Source of the DNA: an uncultured Parafilimonas sp. | GTDB taxonomy: Bacteria > Bacteroidota > Bacteroidia > Chitinophagales > Chitinophagaceae | Direction: 5' to 3' | Length of the DNA: 14,279 nucleotides | NCBI GenBank assembly: GCA_937892395.1 | Contig: CALAGJ010000153.1 | Location: 1 to 14,279, forward strand | Shown here: positions 7,282 to 14,279 of the stretch, one piece after another | How the letters are laid out: each line of letters starts with the position of its first letter | Position numbering within the stretch: the stretch's first letter is position 1 | Translations under genes and position numbers: made by a program | Notes under the pieces: generated by a model | The model's database searches: none | The model's input: only the letters and a program-made list of their open reading frames with translations | What the model was told of the DNA's origin: nothing

Positions 7282-7296
7282 TTGGAAACGCTTCAC
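7282..7296. promoter_or_regulatory. Candidate cre/LacI-family operator-like palindrome upstream of glpK
   Basis: The sequence TTGGAAACGCTTCAC contains the imperfect palindrome GAAnCGnTTC and matches the Gram-positive cre pattern WTGNAANCGNWNNCW at 13 of 15 positions by eye. It lies about 185 bp before the glpK start and just beyond the ahcY terminator. Bacteroidota do carry LacI-family regulators with CG-centred operators, but this site is isolated and may be chance. Confidence 0.22.
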
Positions 7297-7323
7297 TACG
7301 AGTGCTCATTTCCCGAAGGGAGC

Positions 7324-7354
7324 AAAAAAAAGGAACGGCATAAACACCATTCCT
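7324..7354 (-). terminator. Intrinsic terminator of ahcY
   Basis: The minus strand has an 8-bp stem, AGGAATGG (7354-7347) paired with CCGTTCCT (7338-7331) with one G-U pair and an 8-base loop, followed by a run of about eight T residues including the stem end (7331-7324). It lies 25 nt past the ahcY stop codon. The remaining gap to glpK (7099-7323) holds the cre-like site and a weak TCCC/GGGA hairpin near 7310-7320; nothing else is recognisable there. Confidence 0.85.
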
Positions 7355-7379
7355 AATTTAATTATTCTACACTTAAAAA

Positions 7380-8705
7380 TTAATACCTGTACTGATCTGT
7401 TTTAAATGGCCCTGCTACCGGTATGCCGAGATAAGCAGCTTGCTCAGTAGAAAGTTCATCCAACTCTACCCCAATTTTAGCAAGATGTAAGGAAGCTACT
7501 TTTTCATCAAGATGCTTTGGTAGTACGTACACCTGATTTGCATAATTTGTATGATTGAGCCATAGTTCAATTTGAGCAAGCACTTGATTGGTAAAGGAAT
7601 TACTCATTACAAAACTTGGATGACCTGTGGCACAGCCTAAATTGACCAATCTTCCTTCTGCCAATACAATGATTTCATTTCCTTCAATATTGTATAGATC
7701 AACTTGTGGTTTAATGGTATCTTTTGTATGACCATAAGACTGGTTTAACCAAGCCATATCTATTTCAATATCAAAATGACCGATATTACATACAATGGCT
7801 TTGTCCTTCATACTACGAAAGTGTTTTTCTGTAATTAAATCTCTACAGCCTGATGCCGTTACAACAATATCTGCTTCTTTTACTGCATCTGCCATTTTCT
7901 TAACAGCAAATCCATCCATAGCAGCTTGTAGTGCACAAATAGGGTCAATTTCGGTTACAATTACACGGCAACCAGCACCTCTTAATGAAGCTGCGGAACC
8001 TTTACCTACATCACCATAACCACCTACTACTGCCACCTTGCCTGCAAGCATAATATCTGTGGCTCTGCGAATGGCATCCACTAAGCTTTCCTTACAACCA
8101 TATTTATTATCAAATTTACTTTTTGTAACACTATCATTCACATTAAATGCCGGTATTGGTAAAGTACCATTTACCATGCGCTCATACAAACGGTGTACCC
8201 CTGTTGTTGTTTCTTCACTCAGCCCTCTAATATGCTGCACCAGCTCTGGATATTTATCTAAAACGATATTGGTAAGATCGCCACCATCATCTAAAATCAT
8301 ATTCAAACTACGGTCAGCACCTCCAAAGAAGAGGGTTTGCTCTATACACCAATCAGCTTCCTCTATGGTTTGACCTTTCCAGGCAAAAACGCCAATACCG
8401 GCAGCGGCTATTGCTGCTGCAGCATGATCTTGTGTAGAGAAAATATTACAACTGCTCCATTTTACTTCTGCACCCAGTGCTACAAGGGTTTCAATGAGCA
8501 CAGCAGTTTGTATAGTCATGTGTAAACAACCTGCTACTCTTGCTCCTTTTAAAGGCTGGCTTTGACCATATTCCTCTCTTAGTGCCATTAAACCCGGCAT
8601 TTCAGCCTCAGCAAGTCTTATTTCTTTGCGACCCCATTCTGCAAGACTAATATCTGCTACTTTATACTTTAGGGAAAAATCAATGTTCTTTGAAATTGTG
8701 GACAT
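7380..8705 (-). CDS. ahcY: Adenosylhomocysteinase (S-adenosylhomocysteine hydrolase)
   Basis: AhcY reversibly hydrolyses S-adenosylhomocysteine to adenosine and homocysteine. It relieves product inhibition of SAM-dependent methyltransferases and feeds the methionine cycle. It is a cytoplasmic, NAD-containing homotetramer. The 441-residue protein has CLHMTIQTA (60-68) and LDDGGDLT (138-145) in the substrate domain. The SVTKSKFDNKYG segment (192-203) contains the catalytic Lys195 and Asp199. The Rossmann NAD loop is GGYGDVGKG (228-236). NIGHFDIEID (307-316), GRLVNLGCATGHPSFVMS (351-368) and the C-terminal Lys435...YRY, which reaches into a neighbouring NAD site, are also present. The start is ATG at 8705 without Shine-Dalgarno, with a TAnnTTTG box upstream. 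It is a single-gene unit bounded by terminators on both sides. No SAH riboswitch-like structure is seen in the short leader. Confidence 0.97.
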   Translation of the reverse strand: MSTISKNIDFSLKYKVADISLAEWGRKEIRLAEAEMPGLMALREEYGQSQPLKGARVAGCLHMTIQTAVLIETLVALGAEVKWSSCNIFSTQDHAAAAIAAAGIGVFAWKGQTIEEADWCIEQTLFFGGADRSLNMILDDGGDLTNIVLDKYPELVQHIRGLSEETTTGVHRLYERMVNGTLPIPAFNVNDSVTKSKFDNKYGCKESLVDAIRRATDIMLAGKVAVVGGYGDVGKGSAASLRGAGCRVIVTEIDPICALQAAMDGFAVKKMADAVKEADIVVTASGCRDLITEKHFRSMKDKAIVCNIGHFDIEIDMAWLNQSYGHTKDTIKPQVDLYNIEGNEIIVLAEGRLVNLGCATGHPSFVMSNSFTNQVLAQIELWLNHTNYANQVYVLPKHLDEKVASLHLAKIGVELDELSTEQAAYLGIPVAGPFKTDQYRY

Positions 8706-8723
8706 TCTAAATTATTTATTGGG

Positions 8724-8731
8724 CAAAAGTA
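8724..8731 (-). promoter_or_regulatory. Putative -7 promoter box (TACTTTTG) of ahcY
   Basis: The minus strand reads TACTTTTG, an exact TAnnTTTG match, ending 18 nt before the ahcY ATG. The spacing is almost the same as for the DUF151 gene. No TTG is present at the expected -33 distance. Confidence 0.45.
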
Positions 8732-8793
8732 TGAAATTGAGCTATAGTAGTGATAGATAAAAAATGTAGGTAGTTGGAATTTGTTGTGAAAAT

Positions 8794-8822
8794 AAAAAAT
8801 CCCGCCTTTTGACAGAGCGGGA
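8794..8822 (-). terminator. Intrinsic terminator of gldJ
   Basis: The minus strand has a 6-bp stem, TCCCGC (8822-8817) with GCGGGA (8805-8800), an 11-base loop, and a T6 run (8799-8794). It lies 26 nt past the gldJ stop. On the plus strand the stem is followed by CTTTTT, so it could work in both directions, although no plus-strand gene reads into it. Confidence 0.82.
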
Positions 8823-8848
8823 CTTTTTCTATTTTACCAAACCTTATC

Positions 8849-10420
8849 TTATCTTTTTTGACGACGTTTTGGGAAGAAATTTCCTGTGCCGATTTTATTA
8901 CTTGTACCTTCTGTGGCACCAAAATGGGTCATAGCACAACGGAAACCTATAGAGCTACTACTCATGTTTTCTTCCATAAACCTACGAGTGCCGGGGCTAA
9001 GCCAGTAAGGCATATCCATCCAACTGCCACCTTTTATAACACGGCTTTTATCACTAATTAAAGTGGTAACACCATAACCATAAAATGATTTACTTAAACT
9101 ATCTCCATCTAAATAGTTGATGGCATAAGAGCGTTGGTAGTTGGTACGATTTGCTAAAACGCTATCATTCTCCGCAGTCATTTTTATTCTACCTAAATCA
9201 TCTCTCAAATTGCCCTGACCACCACTCATATCTACTTGCTTAAATTCATTTCCTCTATAGCTATTGAGGTCGTCCATTTCTTGACCTGTGGTAGGACGAT
9301 ACACATCCGAAACCCACTCACTCACGTTTCCACTCATATTATATAGGCCGTAAGCATTGGGGAAAAAGCTTTCAACTTTTGCCGGTATAGCTGAGCGGTC
9401 ATTCAAACCACCTGCGGTACCCATATAGTCTCCATTTCCTCTTTTAAAGTTTGCAAGCATGGCACCTTGCATACTTCCTTTTTTAGTATATCTAAGGTTA
9501 TCATAACCTTCATTTTTCCAGGCATAGATCTGCTTATTGGCAATAAGTTCTTCTCCACGTTTCTTTTCACTTTGACGAGGTGCAGGATTTTCTTGTATAA
9601 GACCCAAAGCAGCATATTCCCACTCCGCTTCGGTAGGCAGACGATAATCCGGGAATAAAATACCATCTTCAAATTTTACTTCATTTCTTGGTCTGCCTTG
9701 TGCATCTTTAAGCGGATTCTTTTTCGGCTTGCCGGGCATACCTTGATACTCTCCCATCAGATATGATTTTGTAACAAAATTTTCCTGACCACCGCCATTC
9801 ATTTCTTGTTTAATCAAATTCTTATTTTGATATCCTCTATTGATGAGTTCGAGTTCATTTACCCTATCTGTTCGCCAAAGGCAAAAATCATTTGCTTGTT
9901 TCCAGGTTACACCTACTACCGGATAATAATTATAGGAAGGATGTCTAAAATAATATTCAACATAAGGCTCATTGTATGCAAGTTCACTACGCCATACCAA
10001 AGTATCTGGTCTGCTTGCCTTCAGCACTTGCTCATACTGCGGATCGCTAAAAACGGTTTCTAACCAATACATGTATTCACGATAGTGTACATTAGCTACT
10101 TCCGATTTATCAATAAAAAATGAATTTACAGTAACCCTGCGTGGCACATTGTTCCAATCTCCCATTACATCTTCCTGTGTGGAGCCCATTGTAAATGTAC
10201 CACCCTGTACAAATACCAGCCCCGGACCTGTTTTAGCATCTTCTGGTTTTGCTACGAAATATCCACCTTGCAATTTGTCATTGTAGTGCCAACCGGTAAC
10301 ACTACTGGAACCATCTTTTTTATTCCAATTACTTTTACTGCTACTGGACGATTTACTACAAGAAGATATTGTAAACGCTAAGATTGAAAAATAGAATATA
10401 AGTCTGCTTAATTTCAGCAT
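8849..10420 (-). CDS. gldJ: Gliding motility / type IX secretion lipoprotein GldJ
   Basis: GldJ is an outer-membrane-associated periplasmic lipoprotein of the gliding motor and type IX secretion system (T9SS) of Bacteroidota. It has 523 residues. Residues 1-20 form a lipoprotein signal peptide (hydrophobic core LIFYFSILAFTI) with lipidated Cys21, followed by a serine-rich tether (22-31) with no acidic surface-export signal. An FGE-sulfatase-like fold extends from about 67 to 503. It starts with PGLVFVQGGTFTMGS, continues with RLPTEAEWEYAALG and NAYGLYNMSGNVSEWVSDVY, and ends with SSIGFRCAMTH. I see no paired active-site cysteines of true formylglycine-generating enzymes, which fits a structural role. 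TGWHYND and the DWNN.P segment near the start of the domain favour GldJ over its paralogue GldK. The C-terminus is very basic (PKRRQKR). It is divergent from porV; porU is not between them. Confidence 0.88.
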   Translation of the reverse strand: MLKLSRLIFYFSILAFTISSCSKSSSSSKSNWNKKDGSSSVTGWHYNDKLQGGYFVAKPEDAKTGPGLVFVQGGTFTMGSTQEDVMGDWNNVPRRVTVNSFFIDKSEVANVHYREYMYWLETVFSDPQYEQVLKASRPDTLVWRSELAYNEPYVEYYFRHPSYNYYPVVGVTWKQANDFCLWRTDRVNELELINRGYQNKNLIKQEMNGGGQENFVTKSYLMGEYQGMPGKPKKNPLKDAQGRPRNEVKFEDGILFPDYRLPTEAEWEYAALGLIQENPAPRQSEKKRGEELIANKQIYAWKNEGYDNLRYTKKGSMQGAMLANFKRGNGDYMGTAGGLNDRSAIPAKVESFFPNAYGLYNMSGNVSEWVSDVYRPTTGQEMDDLNSYRGNEFKQVDMSGGQGNLRDDLGRIKMTAENDSVLANRTNYQRSYAINYLDGDSLSKSFYGYGVTTLISDKSRVIKGGSWMDMPYWLSPGTRRFMEENMSSSSIGFRCAMTHFGATEGTSNKIGTGNFFPKRRQKR

Positions 10421-10598
10421 TGGATTCTTTATTATAGTACCTACAAACGCAGATACATTTTTATTATTGTGTTTTCAAAATTGAAGTGGCGAAAATAGGG
10501 AAAACTCATCTTCAAAAAAATGAGATTTGGTGTTTTCATATTCCTACGTTACTTGTATGATGCATGTGGGTATAAAAATGTCTGAAAGAAATAAAAAA

Positions 10599-10628
10599 TT
10601 GATTGGCTGATAAAAAAATTCATATTTG
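10599..10628 (+). promoter_or_regulatory. Putative porV promoter (TTG-N19-CATATTTG)
   Basis: TTG (10599-10601) is followed after 19 nt by CATATTTG (10621-10628), which matches TAnnTTTG at all but its first base. This would give a 5' leader of about 75 nt before the porV ATG. The rest of the 289-bp gap between gldJ and porV (10421-10709) is AT-rich and shows no convincing gldJ promoter or other element. Confidence 0.4.
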
Positions 10629-10709
10629 CCGCACTAAAAAATTAAAGCCTGCGTTAATAGTACCTTATAATTATAATAATACACTAAACTATAAAGCATA
10701 CAATCTCAA

Positions 10710-11846
10710 ATGAATAAAAAAATAGTACTCAATAGATGCGTAATTCTTTCTCTCCTATTTTGCAGTTCTACTTTACTCAAAGCACAGACTGGAGCCATTA
10801 ATATTGTAACTACATCTGTTCCTTTTTTGCGCATATCACCAGATGCAAGAGCAGGCGGAATGGGCGATGTAGGTATTGGTACTGCACCTGATGCAAGTAA
10901 TACTTTTTGGAATCCTGCCAAATCTCCATTTGCTTCTAAGCGATCTTCGATAGGCATAACTTATACCCCTTGGCTTAAAGAAATAGCATCAAATGTTTTT
11001 TTAGCAACTGTAGCCGGATATCATCAAATAGATGAGGAGCAATCCATAAGTGGCGGTTTGAGGTATTTTAATTTGGGAGATATACAGTTTACTGATGAAA
11101 ATGGTACAAATTTAAATACAGGAAGACCAAGAGAGTTTAGTTTGGAATTTGGCTATAGCAGAAAATTGTCTGACTACCTTGGAATTGGTGTTTCTTTGAG
11201 ATATATTAATAGTAGTCTTGCAAATGGATTTTCCAGTAATGGTGTCACATACAAAGCAGGACAAACTGTAGCAGCAGATCTTGGAGTGTATGGGGATAAT
11301 ACTGATGAATATGGCAAAGGACTTACATGGGGTGTTACGCTATCCAATCTTGGTGGTAAAATTGGTTATACAGATAATGCACAAGCTAAAGATTATATAC
11401 CTGCAAATCTTGGAGCAGGATTGGCTTATACTTGGACATTTGAAGAATTACACAAATTATCTTTGGCAGCAGATGTAAATAAATTATTGGTGCCCAGTTT
11501 TCCGGAAACTACCGGAGATACTACAGAAGATAATGCCAACATAGAAGAATATAGAAATGGAAGCATTTTTGGTAGTTGGTTTAAATCATTTAGTAATAGT
11601 GCTTATGCTTTTTCTGCCGGCGCAGAATATACCTATAATGACCAATTTTCTGCAAGATTAGGATACTATAAAAACACTAAAGAGTTGGGCAATCAAAGCT
11701 ATTTTACGGCAGGTGTTGGTGTTTCTTATAATTTAATGACATTTAATTTTTCCTATTTGGCTCCAAGTGGTAGTGGTATAACCAGAAATCCATTGAGCAA
11801 TACTTTAAGGTTTGGATTAATATTTAATTTAGAACCACAGGAATAG
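10710..11846 (+). CDS. porV: Type IX secretion system outer membrane protein PorV (LptO)
   Basis: PorV is an outer-membrane beta-barrel of the FadL-like fold. It binds the C-terminal signal of T9SS cargo and shuttles it from the SprA (Sov) translocon to the PorU sortase complex. The protein has 378 residues. Residues 1-25 form a signal peptide with likely cleavage at LKA|Q. The mature N-terminus has the family segment VPFLRISPDARAGGMGD (37-53) and SNTFWNPAK (63-71), an N-terminal hatch-like region. The remainder is alternating aromatic/hydrophobic beta strands ending in a typical outer-membrane C-terminal strand (TLRFGLIFNLEPQE). The start ATG at 10710 follows an A-rich leader and gives a clean signal peptide. 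It is a monocistronic unit ended by a strong terminator, divergent from gldJ. porU, its usual upstream partner, is absent here. Confidence 0.92.
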   Translation: MNKKIVLNRCVILSLLFCSSTLLKAQTGAINIVTTSVPFLRISPDARAGGMGDVGIGTAPDASNTFWNPAKSPFASKRSSIGITYTPWLKEIASNVFLATVAGYHQIDEEQSISGGLRYFNLGDIQFTDENGTNLNTGRPREFSLEFGYSRKLSDYLGIGVSLRYINSSLANGFSSNGVTYKAGQTVAADLGVYGDNTDEYGKGLTWGVTLSNLGGKIGYTDNAQAKDYIPANLGAGLAYTWTFEELHKLSLAADVNKLLVPSFPETTGDTTEDNANIEEYRNGSIFGSWFKSFSNSAYAFSAGAEYTYNDQFSARLGYYKNTKELGNQSYFTAGVGVSYNLMTFNFSYLAPSGSGITRNPLSNTLRFGLIFNLEPQE

Positions 11847-11868
11847 TCAGTAATAAATTTTTAGTCTT

Positions 11869-11896
11869 AAAAGCGGAATGTTCTCCGCTTTTTTTA
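11869..11896 (+). terminator. Intrinsic terminator of porV
   Basis: AAGCGGA (11871-11877) pairs with TCCGCTT (11884-11890) around a 6-base loop and is followed by a run of T. The flanking A and T bases can extend the stem by about two pairs. It lies 25 nt after the porV stop codon, so the nuclease gene downstream must have its own promoter. Confidence 0.9.
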
Positions 11897-12047
11897 TTGT
11901 ACTAAAGCAATTAGGATTTTGCTATTCAATTCCATAGTTAAGACACAATAGAGAACATTGTACGAAAATGAAAGTGTAGTAATGCATAAAGTATTTTCTT
12001 CGGCATACTCCTTCTCTATTTCACAAAAAATCTTCGTTATTTGCAGC

Positions 12048-12908
12048 ATGCGTATCCCCAAATTAATGCATGCAGTATGCAGTAAATTGATATTTTGTGT
12101 TCTCCTCATTTGTATCAATTTTTCATGTAAAAAAGAATCTAATACAAATCCGGATATTGTCCTTTCGGACAATGATAATATGCTAATGGGCAATGCCAGC
12201 AATGCAGGATCAAATGAGAATAATTATTTACTTCGAAAAGCACAGTATAGCCTTTCTTACAGCCGCACCCGAACCATAGCAAACTGGGTAAGTTGGCATA
12301 CAGAATCATCTGACATTGGATCAGTGGATAGACAAAATGATTTTAGGGAAGATCCCGAGCTTCCCAAAGATTGGTACAAGGCATCAGACAACCTGTACAA
12401 TGGAACTGGTTTTGACCGTGGGCATCTATGTCCATCGGGGGATAGAACGAATAGTGTTACCAATAATTCAGCTACATTTTTAATGACCAATATCATTCCA
12501 CAAGCACCGGAGAATAACCAATTTCCCTGGGCTGCACTGGAGGAATATGCAAGAGGTCTTGTACTTGGTGGTGCTGAACTATATACGATTGCAGGCACTC
12601 AAGGTGCTGGTGGCATTGGCCTTTCCGGTTATGCCGATGGAATTGACCAAGATAGGATTGTTGTACCTGCGGACACATGGAAAGTAATAGTTGTATTGTC
12701 CAAAGGGAACGATGATATAAACAGGGTTAATGAAACTACCCGAGTGATAGCCATTAATATTCCCAACACAAATATTGGCATAAATCCAGACTGGAAATAT
12801 TACAGACTATCCGTAGATGCATTAGAATCCAAAACAGGTTATAATTTTCTTTCTGCCATTCCTGAATCAATACAAACAGTAATAGAATCGAAAGTAGATG
12901 ATAAATGA
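12048..12908 (+). CDS. Lipoprotein DNA/RNA non-specific endonuclease (NUC1 family)
   Basis: This is an exported endonuclease of the Serratia-nuclease/NUC1 (beta-beta-alpha metal) family, which degrades DNA and RNA with Mg2+. With ATG at 12048 it has 286 residues, a signal peptide (core LIFCVLLICINF) and a probable lipidated Cys27 followed by Lys-Lys-Glu. The nuclease domain starts near residue 70. DRGH is at 123-126, with His126 as the general base. Asn156 (in PENNQFPW) and Glu165 sit 30 and 39 residues further on, matching the metal-binding positions of Serratia nuclease (His89, Asn119, Glu127). Other in-frame starts are TTG 11958, ATG 11982 and ATG 12066. I chose 12048 because it gives the most ordinary signal peptide; 12066 is nearly as good. 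No inhibitor gene is adjacent and there is no T9SS C-terminal domain. Scavenging of extracellular nucleic acid is a guess. Confidence 0.87.
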   Translation: MRIPKLMHAVCSKLIFCVLLICINFSCKKESNTNPDIVLSDNDNMLMGNASNAGSNENNYLLRKAQYSLSYSRTRTIANWVSWHTESSDIGSVDRQNDFREDPELPKDWYKASDNLYNGTGFDRGHLCPSGDRTNSVTNNSATFLMTNIIPQAPENNQFPWAALEEYARGLVLGGAELYTIAGTQGAGGIGLSGYADGIDQDRIVVPADTWKVIVVLSKGNDDINRVNETTRVIAINIPNTNIGINPDWKYYRLSVDALESKTGYNFLSAIPESIQTVIESKVDDK

Positions 12909-12949
12909 TTCACGCATTTATGCTCAAAGCCATTGAATAATTCTACTGT

Positions 12950-14279
12950 CTACACCGCAGCAGTAAAATAATACCAAGCCAGACCAAAAACAGCGCTAAC
13001 CCCTATCCACGCTATCATATTTATTTTAAAGCGATATAAAGCTATCAATGAAATAATAATCCATACAAGCCAACCATAATGTATCTGTGATACATCAAAA
13101 TTTCCTTCTTTGAAAATGACTGAAACTGCCAAATAAATGGTAAGGTTCAGCACAACCCCCACCACAGCAGCGGATACCAAGGATAAAATTTGTTTTATTT
13201 TTGGATTGTCCTGTGTTCTTTCGATAACTGGTGCACCGGCTAAGATAAAAAGGAATGAAGGTAGAAAAGTATAAAAAGTGGTCAGTACCAACCCAATGAT
13301 GGCAGCTCCAATTGAAAGATCAAAATGATTATAGCCAGCCATAAATCCAACAAATGCAAGTATCATAATTAATGGCCCGGGTGTGGTTTCTCCTAACGCT
13401 AATCCATCAATCATTTGCAATTTACTGAGCCAAGCAAATTGCTGTACACTCACTTGGGCTACGTAAGGCAATACAGCATAAGCTCCACCAAAAGTCACAA
13501 AAGCAGCTTTTGTAAAAAAGAATGACAGCTGACTCCAGAATGAAAAATCATTACTAAAAAAATACAATAGAATCAAAGGCAAAGCCCATAATACAACTAC
13601 AACAGACAAAAGCATCCAAAATCGCTTTGGGTTATAACCACTTCTTTCAGAGATCGTATTTGAATTGATATAATAATTAGATTCATCGATCGTATCATTT
13701 TGCTTTGTCGTTTTTTTTGTTTGTAAAACAGCAGGATAAACTTGTTGTAGTACAAATGCCAATAGAATGGCTACAATAATAATGATAGGAAAAGGTACAT
13801 TAAAAAAGAAAATACAAATAAAAGCTGATGCCGCTAATGCGTAATGAAAATAATTGGTTAATGCTTTTTTTCCTATTTTAATTAAAGCAAGTAGGACAAT
13901 TGCAATAACTGCGGGTTTCAAACCATCAAATAGAGCCATGACCCATGGGTTATTTCCACTCAATACATATATCAAACTAAGACCGGCTAAGATAATAAGA
14001 GAGGGAAGTATAAAAAGTAAACCTGCAGCTACACCACCAATGGTGCCATGGAGTAACCAACCCGTATATACACAAAGCTGCTGTGCCTCTGGGCCGGGTA
14101 ATAACATACAATAGTTTAGTGCATGCAAGAATTTTTTGTCGCTTATCCATTTTTTCTTATCCACTAAAAATTCATGCATAATGGCTATTTGGCCCGCAGG
14201 GCCTCCAAAACTAATAAACCCTAATAGAAGTACTGATTTAATTACACCAATTTTAGTTGATTGATAAAAACCGGCTGGT
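12950..14279 (-). CDS. chrA: Chromate transporter ChrA, long (two-domain) form, N-terminus cut by the window
   Basis: ChrA is an inner-membrane CHR-family transporter that exports chromate in characterised members. About 442 codons are visible. The frame stays open from the ATG at 14179 back to the window edge and encodes LGFISFGGPAGQIAIMHE, the conserved start of the first CHR domain, so the true start lies outside the window. The first half has FGGPAGQ and LLPGPEAQQL. The second has FVTFGGAYAVLPYV and GLALGETTPGPLIM. This is the duplicated signature of long-chain ChrA, with about ten or more hydrophobic segments. A polar linker (TKKTTKQNDTIDESN and beyond) separates the halves. It faces the nuclease gene tail to tail with 41 bp between them and no hairpin. 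No chrB or other metal-resistance gene is visible, so the actual substrate is uncertain. Confidence 0.93.
   Translation of the reverse strand, partial: PAGFYQSTKIGVIKSVLLLGFISFGGPAGQIAIMHEFLVDKKKWISDKKFLHALNYCMLLPGPEAQQLCVYTGWLLHGTIGGVAAGLLFILPSLIILAGLSLIYVLSGNNPWVMALFDGLKPAVIAIVLLALIKIGKKALTNYFHYALAASAFICIFFFNVPFPIIIIVAILLAFVLQQVYPAVLQTKKTTKQNDTIDESNYYINSNTISERSGYNPKRFWMLLSVVVVLWALPLILLYFFSNDFSFWSQLSFFFTKAAFVTFGGAYAVLPYVAQVSVQQFAWLSKLQMIDGLALGETTPGPLIMILAFVGFMAGYNHFDLSIGAAIIGLVLTTFYTFLPSFLFILAGAPVIERTQDNPKIKQILSLVSAAVVGVVLNLTIYLAVSVIFKEGNFDVSQIHYGWLVWIIISLIALYRFKINMIAWIGVSAVFGLAWYYFTAAV

Noticed and set aside
8706..8848. A possible SAH or SAM riboswitch upstream of ahcY
   Set aside because: Only about 20-25 nt would be transcribed before the ATG from the predicted promoter, and no fitting helices are visible.
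8716..8922. A 68-codon open frame on the minus strand between ahcY and gldJ
   Set aside because: It runs through the gldJ terminator and the gldJ 3' end and overlaps the ahcY promoter; its sequence looks like out-of-frame translation.
8849..10420. An active formylglycine-generating (sulfatase-maturing) enzyme
   Set aside because: The fold matches, but I see no paired active-site cysteines, and the signal peptide, length and neighbouring porV fit GldJ.
12048..12908. The nuclease as a type IX secretion cargo because it lies next to porV
   Set aside because: The protein ends just after the nuclease fold and has no C-terminal T9SS sorting domain; its lipoprotein signal points to the lipoprotein route.
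11958..14279. A secreted nuclease toxin-immunity or defence module next to chrA
   Set aside because: There is no immunity gene, toxin-delivery domain or second defence gene; chrA is an unrelated transporter on the opposite strand.

Overview
The window is an AT-rich bacterial chromosome segment, most likely from a member of the Bacteroidota and plausibly the Chitinophagaceae side of the phylum. Four things point there. GldJ and PorV belong to the gliding / type IX secretion machinery that is specific to this phylum. Menaquinone is made by the futalosine route. Start codons follow A/T-rich leaders, and no Shine-Dalgarno sequence is visible at any of the ten starts. The exact Bacteroidota -7 promoter word TAnnTTTG also lies just upstream of several genes. 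The genus cannot be fixed from the sequence alone.

Layout, left to right. Positions 1-1408 (minus): a DUF151/bifunctional-nuclease protein with a UVR tail, followed by ispE (isoprenoid precursor synthesis, cut by the window edge). Positions 1461-2935 (plus): mqnB-mqnD, two steps of futalosine-pathway menaquinone synthesis. Positions 2936-3355 (minus): a RidA-family deaminase resembling 2-aminomuconate deaminase, whose stop codon abuts that of mqnD. Positions 3672-5466 (minus): cysC-sat, which activate sulfate to APS and PAPS. Positions 5602-7098 (minus): glycerol kinase. Positions 7380-8705 (minus): S-adenosylhomocysteine hydrolase. Positions 8849-10420 (minus): the lipoprotein gldJ, divergent from porV at 10710-11846 (plus). 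Positions 12048-12908 (plus): a lipoprotein DNA/RNA non-specific endonuclease, facing a long-form chromate transporter chrA (minus), which runs off the right edge.

Most of the window is core metabolism in single genes or short two-gene operons, separated by well-formed intrinsic terminators (after sat, ahcY, gldJ and porV). The linked functions are menaquinone synthesis (mqnB, mqnD), sulfate activation (cysC, sat) and type IX secretion/gliding (gldJ, porV). The gldJ-porV pair lacks the porU sortase gene that sits between them in Flavobacterium.

I found no CRISPR array, tRNA, rRNA, insertion sequence, phage gene, toxin-antitoxin pair or defence cassette, and no convincing undescribed system. 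The points worth a second look are the rearranged gldJ/porV locus, the subgroup of the RidA protein and its start codon, the uncertain start and surface location of the nuclease lipoprotein, and a LacI/cre-like operator far upstream of glpK.
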